A stretch of DNA of 20,268 bases from an uncultured Bacilli bacterium (GTDB lineage: Bacteria; Bacillota_I; Bacilli_A; RF39; UBA660): assembly GCA_947624695.1 (NCBI GenBank), contig CANQLN010000008.1, positions 1 through 20,268 on the forward strand. The letters are read 5' to 3'. Every line of letters starts with the position of its first letter. The stretch's first letter is position 1. This document shows, in pieces, positions 6,175-14,451 of the stretch. The notes under the pieces were generated by a model. The model had not been told where the DNA came from. It did no database searches and worked only from the letters and a program-made list of their open reading frames with translations. The translations under genes were made by a program, and so were the position numbers.

Positions 6175-6549
6175 TTATTGCTCTGTTTGAGTTTGAGCTG
6201 GAGCTTGAATATTTCCTGTTGCTTGTTTAGCAAGTTCAGGACAAGTTTGCGTTACACATTGAACACATACATTATAATCTGGTTCTTGATCACCAAGTAA
6301 TGATAAAGCATTGAATAAAGCACTGACAATAGTTGGAATAAAAAATACAACTACGGCAGCAATAAATCTTTTAATTAAAGTACTTACAGACTTATTAATA
6401 GCTTTTTCGTCACTTGATACTACAGCTTTTCCTAAATCAACCATTCCTAAAACAATTAACATTAAAGGAATAACAATTTTAATAACTACTACTATATAAC
6501 CAACTACATTCCAAATGTTGGCTGTTTCACTACAAAATCCTAATAACAT
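6175..6549 (-). CDS. Small two-span membrane protein of the pilus locus
   Basis: A 124-residue protein with two long hydrophobic helices (about 12-38 and 62-86). The loop between them reads D-L-G-K-A-V-V-S-S-D-E-K-A-I-N-K-S, and the tail has three cysteines (C-V-Q-C and T-C-P) and many Q, A and P. The two-helix layout with a short charged loop recalls VirB2/TrbC-type pilins and small holin-like proteins, but no motif settles this. It follows the TadZ-like gene by 85 bases and has its own near-consensus promoter and a strong terminator, so it may be made at higher levels than its neighbours, as a structural subunit would be (inference). An AAGGA site precedes the ATG. Confidence 0.72.
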   Translation of the reverse strand: MLLGFCSETANIWNVVGYIVVVIKIVIPLMLIVLGMVDLGKAVVSSDEKAINKSVSTLIKRFIAAVVVFFIPTIVSALFNALSLLGDQEPDYNVCVQCVTQTCPELAKQATGNIQAPAQTQTEQ

Positions 6550-6579
6550 ATTTTTCCTTCTTTCTTTTCTCTTATCTAA

Positions 6580-6608
6580 ATTTTATCTAATTTATAAATA
6601 TATGTCAA
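6580..6608 (-). promoter_or_regulatory. Promoter of the two-span small protein gene
   Basis: On the minus strand, a perfect TTGACA (6603-6608) is followed after 17 bases by TAAAAT (6580-6585), 31 bases before the ATG. This is one of the strongest-looking promoters in the window. Confidence 0.8.
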
Positions 6609-6634
6609 GAAAATACCATTTTTTTTACTAATAT

Positions 6635-7615
6635 TTACCACATTTTATCGTTATCAATTTCTAATCTTGAAAAACCTAAAGCAATTAAAAATTCTTTTAT
6701 TTTTTTATTATTAGAAATTTTTTCATCTAGACAAGGAATATTAAAATATACTTTACTACCACTTTCATATTCAAAATCAGAAACATCATTACTATTCAAA
6801 ACACTTTTATTTAAAACAATTTTCTTATTTTTTAATTTTTCAAAAGCCTTCCGATCATTTCTTATTAATTTATTTAATTTAATTATTCCTGGCTCAATTA
6901 AATATATGACTTCCGTACAAATATTATCAGGGCCATCATTTAAATCGACTAATATTACTTCTGCCTCACTATAATTAGCTATTTTATAAGTAACATTCAT
7001 AAAATCGGCACTTTCTAAAGTTTTATCATTAAAATATTCAAAATCTGTACTGTTGATTTCAATAGCTTTAACTTTATAAGCCTCTTCTAAATGTTTTTTA
7101 AGCATATAAATTAAGGTTGTTGCTCCTGCATGTTCAGTAACATTTTTAAAACCGATAATTCTTTGTTCCAAATGAACTTCTTCTTTTTTATCTTGGCCTT
7201 TCATTTTCATGCCTGTTGAACCACTTGGAGCATTATTGATATTTTGATACCCCGCAACATCTTTATAAGAATTAGGATTATCAATTAAAAATGGAATAGC
7301 ATCAATACTTCTGGTAAAATTATAAATACCAAAAGATACCAGTTGAGAAAGATAATTACCAGAATTAACTGCAGGCGAATCATCAAGAAGTAAAATAACT
7401 TTTTCCATTTCAAAATTCATAGATAATTCCCGCATAACATTAACGTTTTGATAATTTTTAATCGCTGTTATATCAATTATCATTTTATTATAGAAAAAAT
7501 TGGTAAATTGATTGGCTAAATCAGTTACCGTAAATTCTCCATTAATTGCTTTAATAACATCAATATTTAATGTTCCTAGCAATGTTTGATATTTGTTTGA
7601 TACAATTACATTCAT
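6635..7615 (-). CDS. TadZ/CpaE-like protein with degenerate P-loop
   Basis: A 326-residue cytosolic protein in two parts. Residues 1-112 look like a receiver-like alpha/beta domain (I-I-D-I-T, V-I-L-L-L-D-D-S). A polar linker (about 122-148) leads to a ParA/MinD-like fold starting R-I-I-G-F-K-N-V-T-E-H-A-G-A-T-T-L (152-168) with V-I-L-V-D-L-N-D as the following strand. The loop corresponds to the deviant Walker A box K-G-G-x-G-K-T-T, but both lysines are replaced (E161 and A165), so ATP hydrolysis is doubtful. In Tad systems TadZ/CpaE places the machine in the cell. The neighbours are pilin-like genes, and the TadA-type ATPase lies further upstream. The family call is by domain order and context. 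AAAGGGG precedes the ATG. Confidence 0.68.
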   Translation of the reverse strand: MNVIVSNKYQTLLGTLNIDVIKAINGEFTVTDLANQFTNFFYNKMIIDITAIKNYQNVNVMRELSMNFEMEKVILLLDDSPAVNSGNYLSQLVSFGIYNFTRSIDAIPFLIDNPNSYKDVAGYQNINNAPSGSTGMKMKGQDKKEEVHLEQRIIGFKNVTEHAGATTLIYMLKKHLEEAYKVKAIEINSTDFEYFNDKTLESADFMNVTYKIANYSEAEVILVDLNDGPDNICTEVIYLIEPGIIKLNKLIRNDRKAFEKLKNKKIVLNKSVLNSNDVSDFEYESGSKVYFNIPCLDEKISNNKKIKEFLIALGFSRLEIDNDKMW

Positions 7616-7632
7616 CTCAAATTTCCCCTTTA

Positions 7633-8067
7633 CTAATAATTTCTAATTCCTTTTGTTTCACCCGTAACTTTAAATGTTAATAAATCATCTAAAAATGGTA
7701 AACCAAATCTAAAAAACACTTTAATAGTTATATAAGTTTTATTATCTTTATTAACAGGTTTTAAACAATAATAAAATTTATCACTACCATTAGCGGTAGC
7801 ATAAGTAATATCATCTAAACTCTTAATTCCATAATCTCCCGAATCACAACTTCCTGTTGTTTTATAACCATTATTTTTTAAATAATTATTAATAATTCTT
7901 AAAGAGTTATCATTAATTCCTTCATATTTTTCTAAAATAAACATAGTCTGGTTTTTCATTCGATATGCCTTATTATAGGTTATTGCTACCGCCACAAAGG
8001 CCGCAAAGATTAAAGTAAATATGATAATTGCTTTAAAAATTGTTTCTGCTCCTATCGCTTCTCTCAT
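7633..8067 (-). CDS. Pilin-like single-span exported protein (paralogue A)
   Basis: A 144-residue protein starting M-R-E-A-I-G, then a hydrophobic helix (about 10-30) and a soluble domain with two cysteines. Near the C-terminus it reads L-P-F-L-D-D-L-L-T-F-K-V-T-G-E-T-K. The next gene upstream has the same start and the same ending (D-L-F-N-F-K-V-T-G-S-T-K), so the two are paralogues. A short N-terminus ending in Gly6, followed by one membrane helix and an extracellular domain, is what a TadE/TadF-like or Flp-like pseudopilin would look like. The start M-R-E-A is shared with other genes of this locus. The ATG follows AGGTGA closely. A minor pilin role is inferred from shape and neighbours. 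Confidence 0.68.
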   Translation of the reverse strand: MREAIGAETIFKAIIIFTLIFAAFVAVAITYNKAYRMKNQTMFILEKYEGINDNSLRIINNYLKNNGYKTTGSCDSGDYGIKSLDDITYATANGSDKFYYCLKPVNKDNKTYITIKVFFRFGLPFLDDLLTFKVTGETKGIRNY

Positions 8068-8074
8068 AATTCAC

Positions 8075-8581
8075 CTACTTAAATAAAATCTTCGTTGAAC
8101 CAGTAACTTTAAAATTAAATAAATCTCTTACAAGAGGAATATCTAATTGATAAAATAAAATTACATCATAATAAGCCATGCCAGGAAAATCATTAGCTGT
8201 CGGTGTACATTTAGAATTGCTACATTTCTTTTTAGCATCTTCATAAAAAACATTATCAACTTGATTAAATCTAATGCAATAAGCGGCATCGCCTCTTGTT
8301 ACTTCATTACCATCTCGGTTATAACCTTTATAATCTTCAGGGCAAGGTCCGGTAATCCGATAACCTACCGTTTTTAATTGTTCCGCAATTAAAGAATTAA
8401 TACGTTCATCTAACTCAAAAGAAGCAGAATCTGTTCCTTCTGTTTCTATTATAGTAATTATTTCATCCTTAACTCCAAAAGCCTTTGATCTATTAATGGT
8501 TAAGCACATAATACCAGTAAAGAGCAAAATAAATACTACAACAATTTGAAATATCGGTATTCCTCCAATAGCTTCTCTCAC
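8075..8581 (-). CDS. Pilin-like single-span exported protein (paralogue B)
   Basis: A 168-residue protein, paralogue of the following gene. It starts M-R-E-A-I-G-G-I-P-I-F, with a membrane helix at about 10-28, then a soluble domain with cysteines (G-P-C, Y-C-I-R-F, K-K-C-S-N-S-K-C) and the shared ending F-K-V-T-G-S-T-K. The start codon is GTG (8579-8581), supported by an AAGGAAG site and by alignment of M-R-E-A-I-G with the paralogue. Only 7 bases separate the two genes. Gly6 is the likely end of a short leader if a prepilin-type peptidase acts here (inference). It could be a TadE/TadF-type minor pilin. Confidence 0.68.
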   Translation of the reverse strand: MREAIGGIPIFQIVVVFILLFTGIMCLTINRSKAFGVKDEIITIIETEGTDSASFELDERINSLIAEQLKTVGYRITGPCPEDYKGYNRDGNEVTRGDAAYCIRFNQVDNVFYEDAKKKCSNSKCTPTANDFPGMAYYDVILFYQLDIPLVRDLFNFKVTGSTKILFK

Positions 8582-8593
8582 TATTTCACTTCC

Positions 8594-8860
8594 TTAACCC
8601 TTCCAAACACATTGAAAACTATTACCATTTTCACCTTCGATATGTTCTTCTCCTCGAGGATAACATGTAACAAAATCACAATTTTTCTTACCACTAGCAT
8701 CCTCTTCGCAAGGATCACATATGGCTTTACTACATTGAGAATTTTGCTCAAAATTAGTCCTTACTAAAGGCCAAATCGTATAGTAAAAAAAGGCTATTAG
8801 AACTCCAATAGCCACAAGTACTACTATAGTCGAATTTAAATTACCAGTCGCTTGTTTCAT
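8594..8860 (-). CDS. Small pilin-like cysteine-rich protein
   Basis: An 88-residue protein starting M-K-Q-A-T-G-N-L-N, a membrane helix at about 10-32 (V-V-L-V-A-I-G-V-L-I-A-F-F-Y), then W-P-L-V-R and a short exported tail with six cysteines (C-S-K-A-I-C-D-P-C and three more). It is a paralogue of the next gene upstream: same start, same A-F-F-Y and I-W-P positions. The tail cysteines probably form disulfides. The ribosome-binding site is weak (GGTGGCGG inside the end of the upstream gene), so translation may depend on coupling. It probably serves as a pilus subunit. No canonical type IV pilin Glu5 is present. Confidence 0.68.
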   Translation of the reverse strand: MKQATGNLNSTIVVLVAIGVLIAFFYYTIWPLVRTNFEQNSQCSKAICDPCEEDASGKKNCDFVTCYPRGEEHIEGENGNSFQCVWKG

Positions 8861-8868
8861 AATTTAAA

Positions 8869-9147
8869 TTAATTACCGCCACCGGATTTGTTATTACTAT
8901 TATCTTTACAAGTCTTTGTAGTTTGAGTTGCTACATCAGTACATATTCCACCTTTGCATGTTATTGAATCAGCACCATCAGCATCTTTAAAAGTCATTTC
9001 TGTATTTCCTGCACTACTACAAGCAGTTGTTAAACTTAAACTTACTCTAATTGTAGGCCAAATAACTAAATAAAAGAATGCTAGAATTGCGGCGATTGCA
9101 ACAACAGTTACAACAGTCATATTTAATTCACCAGTCGCTTCCTTCAA
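8869..9147 (-). CDS. Small pilin-like protein, first gene of pilin operon
   Basis: A 92-residue protein starting M-K-E-A-T-G-E-L-N, a membrane helix at about 10-30 (rich in V, A and I), then I-W-P-T-I-R-V and an exported tail with four cysteines, ending in a Gly/Asn-rich stretch. The start codon is TTG (9145-9147): AGGAGG lies 8 bases upstream, and the N-terminus then aligns with the paralogue. The first in-frame ATG would cut off the shared M-K-E-A-T-G leader. As first gene after a consensus-like promoter with the best ribosome-binding site of the group, it is a good candidate for the major pilin (inference). Confidence 0.7.
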   Translation of the reverse strand: MKEATGELNMTVVTVVAIAAILAFFYLVIWPTIRVSLSLTTACSSAGNTEMTFKDADGADSITCKGGICTDVATQTTKTCKDNSNNKSGGGN

Positions 9148-9155
9148 ACTTATCT

Positions 9156-9161
9156 CCTCCT
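9156..9161 (-). promoter_or_regulatory. Ribosome-binding site that fixes a TTG start
   Basis: AGGAGG on the minus strand, 8 bases before the TTG at 9145-9147. It supports the TTG over the in-frame ATG at 9118-9120. Confidence 0.85.
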
Positions 9162-9177
9162 TTTATTATATATAATT

Positions 9178-9206
9178 ATTATAACTAATTATTTTCAAAA
9201 TATCAA
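9178..9206 (-). promoter_or_regulatory. Promoter of the pilin operon
   Basis: On the minus strand, TTGATA (9201-9206) and TATAAT (9178-9183) are exactly 17 bases apart, 31 bases before the TTG start. Confidence 0.78.
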
Positions 9207-9236
9207 TTAATTATTTATCATAAATAATGTTTAAAT

Positions 9237-9256
9237 GTAAAAAATGTATTTTTTAC
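9237..9256 (-). terminator. Possible weak terminator after the YfhO-type gene
   Basis: An 8-bp AT-rich hairpin, GTAAAAAA (9237-9244) / TTTTTTAC (9249-9256), lies 5 bases past the stop. The T run is inside the stem and not after it, so some read-through into the pilin operon is likely. Confidence 0.35.
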
Positions 9257-9261
9257 GTCAA

Positions 9262-11520
9262 TTAATTGAATTTTTTATTACGCTTTTTTATTATTTTATT
9301 AATTAATATTATAATTGTAAAAGCGCTAAAGGAACTAATTGAAATAATTATTGACTTAGAAAAATCATTTTTATATTCCATCGTGACTTGATGCTTTCCT
9401 TCCTTAACTTCTATTCCCATTAAAGAATCTAGTATTTTTATAGGCTTAACTTTTTCACCATCAATCGTAATTTCCCAAGCTTCATCATAGGGAATAGAGG
9501 TAAATATTATTTCATCTTTAGAGACATTAATATTTCCTTCTAATTTATCATCATTATAAGAAGTATATCTTATTTGCTTATCTTTTAAAGCCTCATATAT
9601 TTCTTGTAATTTTTTTTCATTTAAAGTATAAATCAAAACTTGTTCTACTTTTTTGTTTGTTTCAAATTCCCTACTTTTAGCAACATTTATTTCTTCATTA
9701 TCTTGAACTAAATAATATTTATAATCCGTTTTATAATAATTAAATAATTCATCACTCTTAATTGGCTTTAAAATTTCTTCATCATAGATATCTTTTATAC
9801 CCACCATTTGAAAAACTAAATCTTCCGTATTTTCTTTTATATTATTTTCCTTAAATTTAACATTTTTAATATTCTTATTTACTGTATATATTTTTTCTAA
9901 ATATAATTCATTTTTAACATTAAATAATAAGGAATATAAATCATTATAGATATTACCAGAAATACCATTTATTTTAGAATGAAATCCTAGATTATTATTA
10001 AGGTCTAAAATATTATTATAAGTCATTGAACTAAACAAATAAGTAACATCTTGATTGGAATATAAATTTTTATTAACGTAATCATTTTGTCCAATAGTAT
10101 TTAAGCGATAAGAATAATTTTCTTTATTAAAATTTCCCCGATTAGCTTCTTCTTTTAATTTAACATTAGAAGGAATAGTCCAAAGCCCTACTATAAATAT
10201 TTCTATAACAATAAAAGAAGTTATTAAAGTTTTAAACAATTTATTATCTTTATAAAAAATAGTTATCAATAAATAAAATATCAAAGAGATAATATTTAGA
10301 ATAAAAACTTTTGATGTCATATTTTTACCAATTAAAAGTAATATTATTAAAATAATACTTATGACTGGAACCATTTTTTTGAAATCTTTTTGATCAAAAT
10401 TATTAACGTTCTTAATAAATAACATAATAGCTAAAAAAGCAAAAATGAAAGTATAGCGATAAGTAAGACCCACAACGGTATGGAAAAAATGCATAATATA
10501 ATCTAATTTAGGTGAGAATAAGCAGTCAATAACTAAAGTTATAGCAATAAAGGCAAAGGCTTTATCGCGAGGCTTAATTTTCGAATTAAGGAAATAGTAA
10601 ATAACATTTAGCATAATAAAAGTATTTAAGGCAATATTAGGATAAGTTATTCCTGAAAAGCCAATCGTTAAAATATTATTGCCAAAAAATAAACTTTTTA
10701 AAAAATTTAAAGTAGTTAAAATATAAGGACTATTCGAGGCATCTGAAAAACCAAGACCCATTTGTTTTTTTACCACCACTAACATATGGAAATAAAAAGC
10801 AATGATTAAAATACCAATGATTAAAGATAGAAAAAACAGTAAAGTCTTTTTAATTTTTTCTTTAAAATTATCTTTTTGATAAAAGAAATTTCCAATAATA
10901 AAATAAACTAACGCATAGACTAATACCGAAAAAGCTAAATAAAAATTAGTCGCATACAAATAAGCAAAAGTAAAAACAAAAATCGGAATTCTTTTTTCAT
11001 TAATTAATTTTTCTAGACCATATTGAAATAATGGAAATATCATGAAAGTATCTAGCCACATTATATTATAGTAATAAACCATAAACCAACTAGAAAAAAC
11101 ATAAGATAACGCTACTATAAAAGAGGCTAAATCGGAACATCCTTTTTTCTTAGCATAAAAGGTACAAAATATGACTGTCAAAAAAACTTTTATTAAAATA
11201 ACACTTAAATACATAATATCTGGATTATTAAAAAAGATAGCTATTAAATTTAAGGGACTTGTTAGATAATAAGCAAAATTAAAGAAAAATGAATTACCTA
11301 AACCATTGTTAAAAGTATACTGGAATATCGTTCCAGTTTTAAGACGCATAATAAAATTATAAAGCATAGGCTTATATTGATAAATAGCGTCTGACTTACC
11401 AATAGAAAGTTTACTACCAAAAGGAGCAGACTTACTTATAATTAATATTAAACAAAATAACCCTACAATTAATAAACTATTTAAAAGATAAGGCCTAAAT
11501 TTTTTTAATTTTTCTTGCAT
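9262..11520 (-). CDS. YfhO-family membrane glycosyltransferase-like protein
   Basis: A 752-residue protein with many membrane helices over about 12-460 (roughly a dozen), a long extracellular region at about 460-725 and a last helix at about 727-746, then a basic tail K-K-R-N-K-K. The early motif S-D-A-I-Y-Q-Y-K-P, with N-N-G-L-G-N-S-F-F-F after it, and the C-terminal P-Y-D-E-A-W-E-I-T-I-D-G-E-K-V, G-x-E-V-K-E-G-K-H-Q-V are typical of YfhO. YfhO proteins are GT-C-type enzymes that, where studied in Firmicutes, add sugars from lipid carriers to surface polymers such as lipoteichoic acid. It has its own promoter and sits between two halves of the pilus locus, so the target could be pilus subunits or wall polymer; neither is shown. 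AGAGAGG precedes the ATG. Confidence 0.85.
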   Translation of the reverse strand: MQEKLKKFRPYLLNSLLIVGLFCLILIISKSAPFGSKLSIGKSDAIYQYKPMLYNFIMRLKTGTIFQYTFNNGLGNSFFFNFAYYLTSPLNLIAIFFNNPDIMYLSVILIKVFLTVIFCTFYAKKKGCSDLASFIVALSYVFSSWFMVYYYNIMWLDTFMIFPLFQYGLEKLINEKRIPIFVFTFAYLYATNFYLAFSVLVYALVYFIIGNFFYQKDNFKEKIKKTLLFFLSLIIGILIIAFYFHMLVVVKKQMGLGFSDASNSPYILTTLNFLKSLFFGNNILTIGFSGITYPNIALNTFIMLNVIYYFLNSKIKPRDKAFAFIAITLVIDCLFSPKLDYIMHFFHTVVGLTYRYTFIFAFLAIMLFIKNVNNFDQKDFKKMVPVISIILIILLLIGKNMTSKVFILNIISLIFYLLITIFYKDNKLFKTLITSFIVIEIFIVGLWTIPSNVKLKEEANRGNFNKENYSYRLNTIGQNDYVNKNLYSNQDVTYLFSSMTYNNILDLNNNLGFHSKINGISGNIYNDLYSLLFNVKNELYLEKIYTVNKNIKNVKFKENNIKENTEDLVFQMVGIKDIYDEEILKPIKSDELFNYYKTDYKYYLVQDNEEINVAKSREFETNKKVEQVLIYTLNEKKLQEIYEALKDKQIRYTSYNDDKLEGNINVSKDEIIFTSIPYDEAWEITIDGEKVKPIKILDSLMGIEVKEGKHQVTMEYKNDFSKSIIISISSFSAFTIIILINKIIKKRNKKFN

Positions 11521-11539
11521 TTTTATCTACCTCTCTTTT

Positions 11540-11569
11540 ATTTTATCATGCCCCTATTTTTTAAGTCAA
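11540..11569 (-). promoter_or_regulatory. Promoter of the YfhO-type gene
   Basis: On the minus strand, TTGACT (11564-11569) and TAAAAT (11540-11545) are 18 bases apart. The -35 begins directly after the upstream terminator hairpin and overlaps its tail. Confidence 0.65.
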
Positions 11570-11597
11570 AAAAAATTATCAACTGAATGATAATTTT
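11568..11597 (-). terminator. Intrinsic terminator of the Tad-like assembly operon
   Basis: AAAATTATCA (11572-11581) and TGATAATTTT (11588-11597) form the stem, with ACTGAA as the + strand loop and an eight-T tail on the minus strand (11568-11575). It overlaps the stop codon of the TadC-like gene. Confidence 0.75.
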
Positions 11598-12384
11598 ATA
11601 AGTTCATCATTTGTAAAACGGCAAATACTAGTAAAATCATAACACCCAAACCGGTAGAAACTAACATATGCATAGTTTTACCTTCCATTTTATCAAGTCT
11701 ATTTTTATATTTTGTCTCTCTGGCTTTTTGTTGTAAATTAGAAATAGTTCTTGAAAACATTAACATTTGCTCTTGTTTTCGATCTTGACTACCTAAACTT
11801 AACCGATATAAAAGCCGCATCATTCTCATGGAATCTCTTACTGGGTATTTTTTTGCAAAATTCATATAAGGATCAATAGTATCAACCCCAGAATTTATTT
11901 CATTAATCATTTCTTGAAGACCATCTTTAAATATATCAGGAGCATCTAAAATAGACTTACCTATCGCTACGGGAACCGTATAGTGTTGAATTAGAATTTC
12001 AATACTCTTTAAATAATATGGCAACATACTATCAACATAATACATATGCTTTTTATAATATGATTTGATATTAATGTAATCCATTTTAAAAATGGCAAAA
12101 CCTAAAACAAAAGCAATTAAAATATACATGGCATTTAACTTTTGAATAAAGAAAAATATTGTGACAATGATAACTAATAAACCATTACGAATTCTTTTGG
12201 TAAAAATAGCATCTGAATTAACACTATCACCATATTTAGCCCGTACATAAAAGTCCCAATCATCTTCTTTTAATCTTCTAAATAAATAGAAGTTATCATC
12301 AATTAAATCTTTAATACTAACTTGACCATTATAAGTCATAACTAAGAATATTAAAGCTGCAATAATAATTATCTCTATTTGCAT
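11596..12384 (-). CDS. TadC-type (T2SS F domain) membrane platform protein
   Basis: A 262-residue integral membrane protein: an N-terminal helix (about 3-18), a helical pair at about 66-100, a cytosolic helical F domain (about 110-235) and a final helix at about 240-260 that ends at the C-terminus. This is the layout of TadB/TadC/GspF proteins, which anchor the assembly ATPase and form the membrane platform of a pilus. It overlaps the preceding TadB-like gene by one base (TAATG), so the pair is translationally coupled, as tadB-tadC usually are. The final position in the operon and its shorter length suggest TadC over TadB; this distinction is weak. No enzymatic motif is expected. Confidence 0.78.
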   Translation of the reverse strand: MQIEIIIIAALIFLVMTYNGQVSIKDLIDDNFYLFRRLKEDDWDFYVRAKYGDSVNSDAIFTKRIRNGLLVIIVTIFFFIQKLNAMYILIAFVLGFAIFKMDYINIKSYYKKHMYYVDSMLPYYLKSIEILIQHYTVPVAIGKSILDAPDIFKDGLQEMINEINSGVDTIDPYMNFAKKYPVRDSMRMMRLLYRLSLGSQDRKQEQMLMFSRTISNLQQKARETKYKNRLDKMEGKTMHMLVSTGLGVMILLVFAVLQMMNL

Positions 12385-13289
12385 TATTCACCACCCACAT
12401 CTTCATTATAATATTTCTCACCAGTAATTAAGAAATAAACGTTTATTAAAATAATGGCATGGAGAATTAATTGAACATACCAAATATTAAGAAGTTCAAT
12501 ATAGTTTTCTTCTCCTAACATAAATTCGACAATAACTACTAAGAAGAACAAAACAGCGGAGAATGTTAAGAATCTCGTATGGAAATTTTTTCGGTCCATT
12601 TGGTCACGATAAACCCCTTCAACTAAGGAGTCGATATCCATTGACATGTTTTCTAAAGATTCTCCGGCGTCTTTAGCCCCTTCTTTAGTTATTTGTAAGA
12701 ATAATTGATGCATATTTTTAACCATATAATATGGGTATTTAGAATTAAAATATTCGATAGATTCATCTATTGTTCCATTAACATAAGATAAGTCAATCAT
12801 TTTTTTAATATCTCCTAAAACGGGTTCTTCAATAATGCCGGAATCTCTAACACCCTCTAGGCTTTTAACAAAACTTTGGGTAGTATTAAATTCCATTATA
12901 ACGTTAGTTGTATAGGTTTGAATTTGCTCAAAAATAAATTCACTATAAATTCTTTGACAACGCAAATAAGCAAGATATGGTATAAAAGCAATGGTGGCTA
13001 CAGCATAAACTACTGCCCAAATAATACTATAGAAGTAAAAATAACCTACTAAAGCGGCAAAACCACCTAAAATAACTACTTGCATAACATATTGCTTTAC
13101 TGTATATTCTTGCCCTAATTCTTTTGTCTTTTCTCTAACGACTTTAAAAGAATATGGTGCATATTTATCATAAATACCCTCTACTTTTTCTAAAACGTCT
13201 TTGTATGATTTGCCATCTTTATTGTTTCGATACATTAAGACAAAAATAGCTAAAGCTAATAAAATTAATAATTCTGGTAATGTTTTCAT
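12384..13289 (-). CDS. TadB-type (T2SS F domain) membrane platform protein
   Basis: A 301-residue protein with helices at about 4-20, a pair at 66-84 and 88-108, a cytosolic helical region at about 112-243 containing E-G-A-K-D-A-G-E-S-L-E-N-M-S, and helices at about 245-262 and 270-292. The F-domain region with its mid-domain glycine motif (T-K-E-G-A-x-D-A-G-E) fits GspF/TadB proteins, which work with the TadA-type ATPase encoded just upstream. AGGAGG precedes the ATG, and the gap to the ATPase gene is 16 bases. Confidence 0.8.
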   Translation of the reverse strand: MKTLPELLILLALAIFVLMYRNNKDGKSYKDVLEKVEGIYDKYAPYSFKVVREKTKELGQEYTVKQYVMQVVILGGFAALVGYFYFYSIIWAVVYAVATIAFIPYLAYLRCQRIYSEFIFEQIQTYTTNVIMEFNTTQSFVKSLEGVRDSGIIEEPVLGDIKKMIDLSYVNGTIDESIEYFNSKYPYYMVKNMHQLFLQITKEGAKDAGESLENMSMDIDSLVEGVYRDQMDRKNFHTRFLTFSAVLFFLVVIVEFMLGEENYIELLNIWYVQLILHAIILINVYFLITGEKYYNEDVGGE

Positions 13290-13305
13290 TTATGCACCTC
13301 CTCTA

Positions 13306-14430
13306 TTAAAGGGTATCGATTGCCTCTACCCCATTTGGTACTGATGAAGTAGTAGAACTTTCTTCTTCATCATCAGTTTCCACAAATAAATTTTCTTTCA
13401 AGGTAACTCCTTGACTTCCTAAATAATCTCTTAAATATTTAGTTGGGTTTTTAAAATGGAATTTTCCATCTAAACTCTTTTTATAAATAATGTTATAACC
13501 GGCTTCATTCTCTTCATCAACATAAAATTCACAAACTTCTACGATTTCCCGTTGGAATCTTCCTAGTTCCGCACTCATGTAACCTTTAACATGAATAGCT
13601 AGTTGCACATACCGGTGAATTGACTTTAAAAATTGATCGATATCTTGACTTGATTCTAATAAAGAATAAAGCCGCATTGGAACGTTTCTTGCACTATCAG
13701 AGTGGATAGTTGATATAATGTTATGTCCTGAAGAAATTGAGTTACGTACAGCTGTAACGGCTTCGGCACTACGAACCTCGGAAAGTAAAATCCACCGCGG
13801 GTTTTGCCGCATGCACGCTACTAATACATCGGTATAACTAGCGATATTATTAGTTTTAACGGCTACAATATCACGATGCGGAAATATTTTATCTAAGTGA
13901 AGTTCCAAAGTATCTTCAATCGTAATTATCTTTTCATTTTCTTTCGTGTGAGAAGCTAAGTACTTAACTAATTCGGTTTTACCTGAACCAGTTTCTCCAC
14001 TTACAATAATATTGCAGTGTCCTTCTACACAAGTAAGTAAAAAATCTAATAAATCTTCGGTAACATATTTTTCACTAATTAATTTTTCTTTATTAAGTCT
14101 AATCTTCGCCGGCGTTTTCCGAATAACGCAGGAAATTCCATTGGTTGCAATGGAATCATGAATAAAATTTAACCGCAATTCAGCCGACTCAGCATCTAAG
14201 AATGGATGAGCCATATTGAATGTTTTACCCATAACATTAGAACATTGAAAAGCTAATTTTTCTAAAAGAGCATTATTTATTTCCGGTCTTTCAATTCGAT
14301 AAACACCTTTATCAAGAGTTTTTAAATGGATTTGACCACCATTTCCATAAGAAACGTCGGTAATATTATCATCATCCAAAAACTCTTTTAAAGGCCCAAA
14401 GTCAATTTGTGAAAATATAGCATCATTCAC
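13306..14430 (-). CDS. TadA/CpaF-type secretion ATPase
   Basis: A 374-residue cytosolic hexameric-type ATPase that drives pilus assembly or secretion. The nucleotide-binding motifs are complete: Walker A G-E-T-G-S-G-K-T at 145-152, the acidic box T-I-E-D-T-L-E-L at 170-177, Walker B-like W-I-L-L-S-E-V-R at 213-220 with the catalytic Glu, and the His box G-H-N-I-I-S-T-I-H-S-D at 235-245. N-terminal R-L-N-F-I and V-I-R-K-T-P also fit the CpaF branch of the GspE/VirB11 superfamily. The start is GTG (14428-14430), supported by a GGGAGAG site 7 bases upstream; no other in-frame start is near. It lies directly before the TadB/TadC-like genes, as in Tad loci. The acidic, Ser/Thr-rich tail (about 350-374) is probably disordered. 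Confidence 0.93.
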   Translation of the reverse strand: MNDAIFSQIDFGPLKEFLDDDNITDVSYGNGGQIHLKTLDKGVYRIERPEINNALLEKLAFQCSNVMGKTFNMAHPFLDAESAELRLNFIHDSIATNGISCVIRKTPAKIRLNKEKLISEKYVTEDLLDFLLTCVEGHCNIIVSGETGSGKTELVKYLASHTKENEKIITIEDTLELHLDKIFPHRDIVAVKTNNIASYTDVLVACMRQNPRWILLSEVRSAEAVTAVRNSISSGHNIISTIHSDSARNVPMRLYSLLESSQDIDQFLKSIHRYVQLAIHVKGYMSAELGRFQREIVEVCEFYVDEENEAGYNIIYKKSLDGKFHFKNPTKYLRDYLGSQGVTLKENLFVETDDEEESSTTSSVPNGVEAIDTL

Positions 14431-14451
14431 TATGAACTCTCCCTTTCTTTT

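Noticed and set aside
6175..6549. Conjugation-type VirB2/TrbC pilin
   Set aside because: Only the two-helix layout agrees; no other conjugation genes (VirB4, relaxase, coupling protein) are in the window.
9210..9228. AT-only inverted repeat ATTATTTA / TAAATAAT just upstream of the pilin promoter
   Set aside because: The region is almost pure A/T, so such repeats arise by chance; not strong enough to call an operator.
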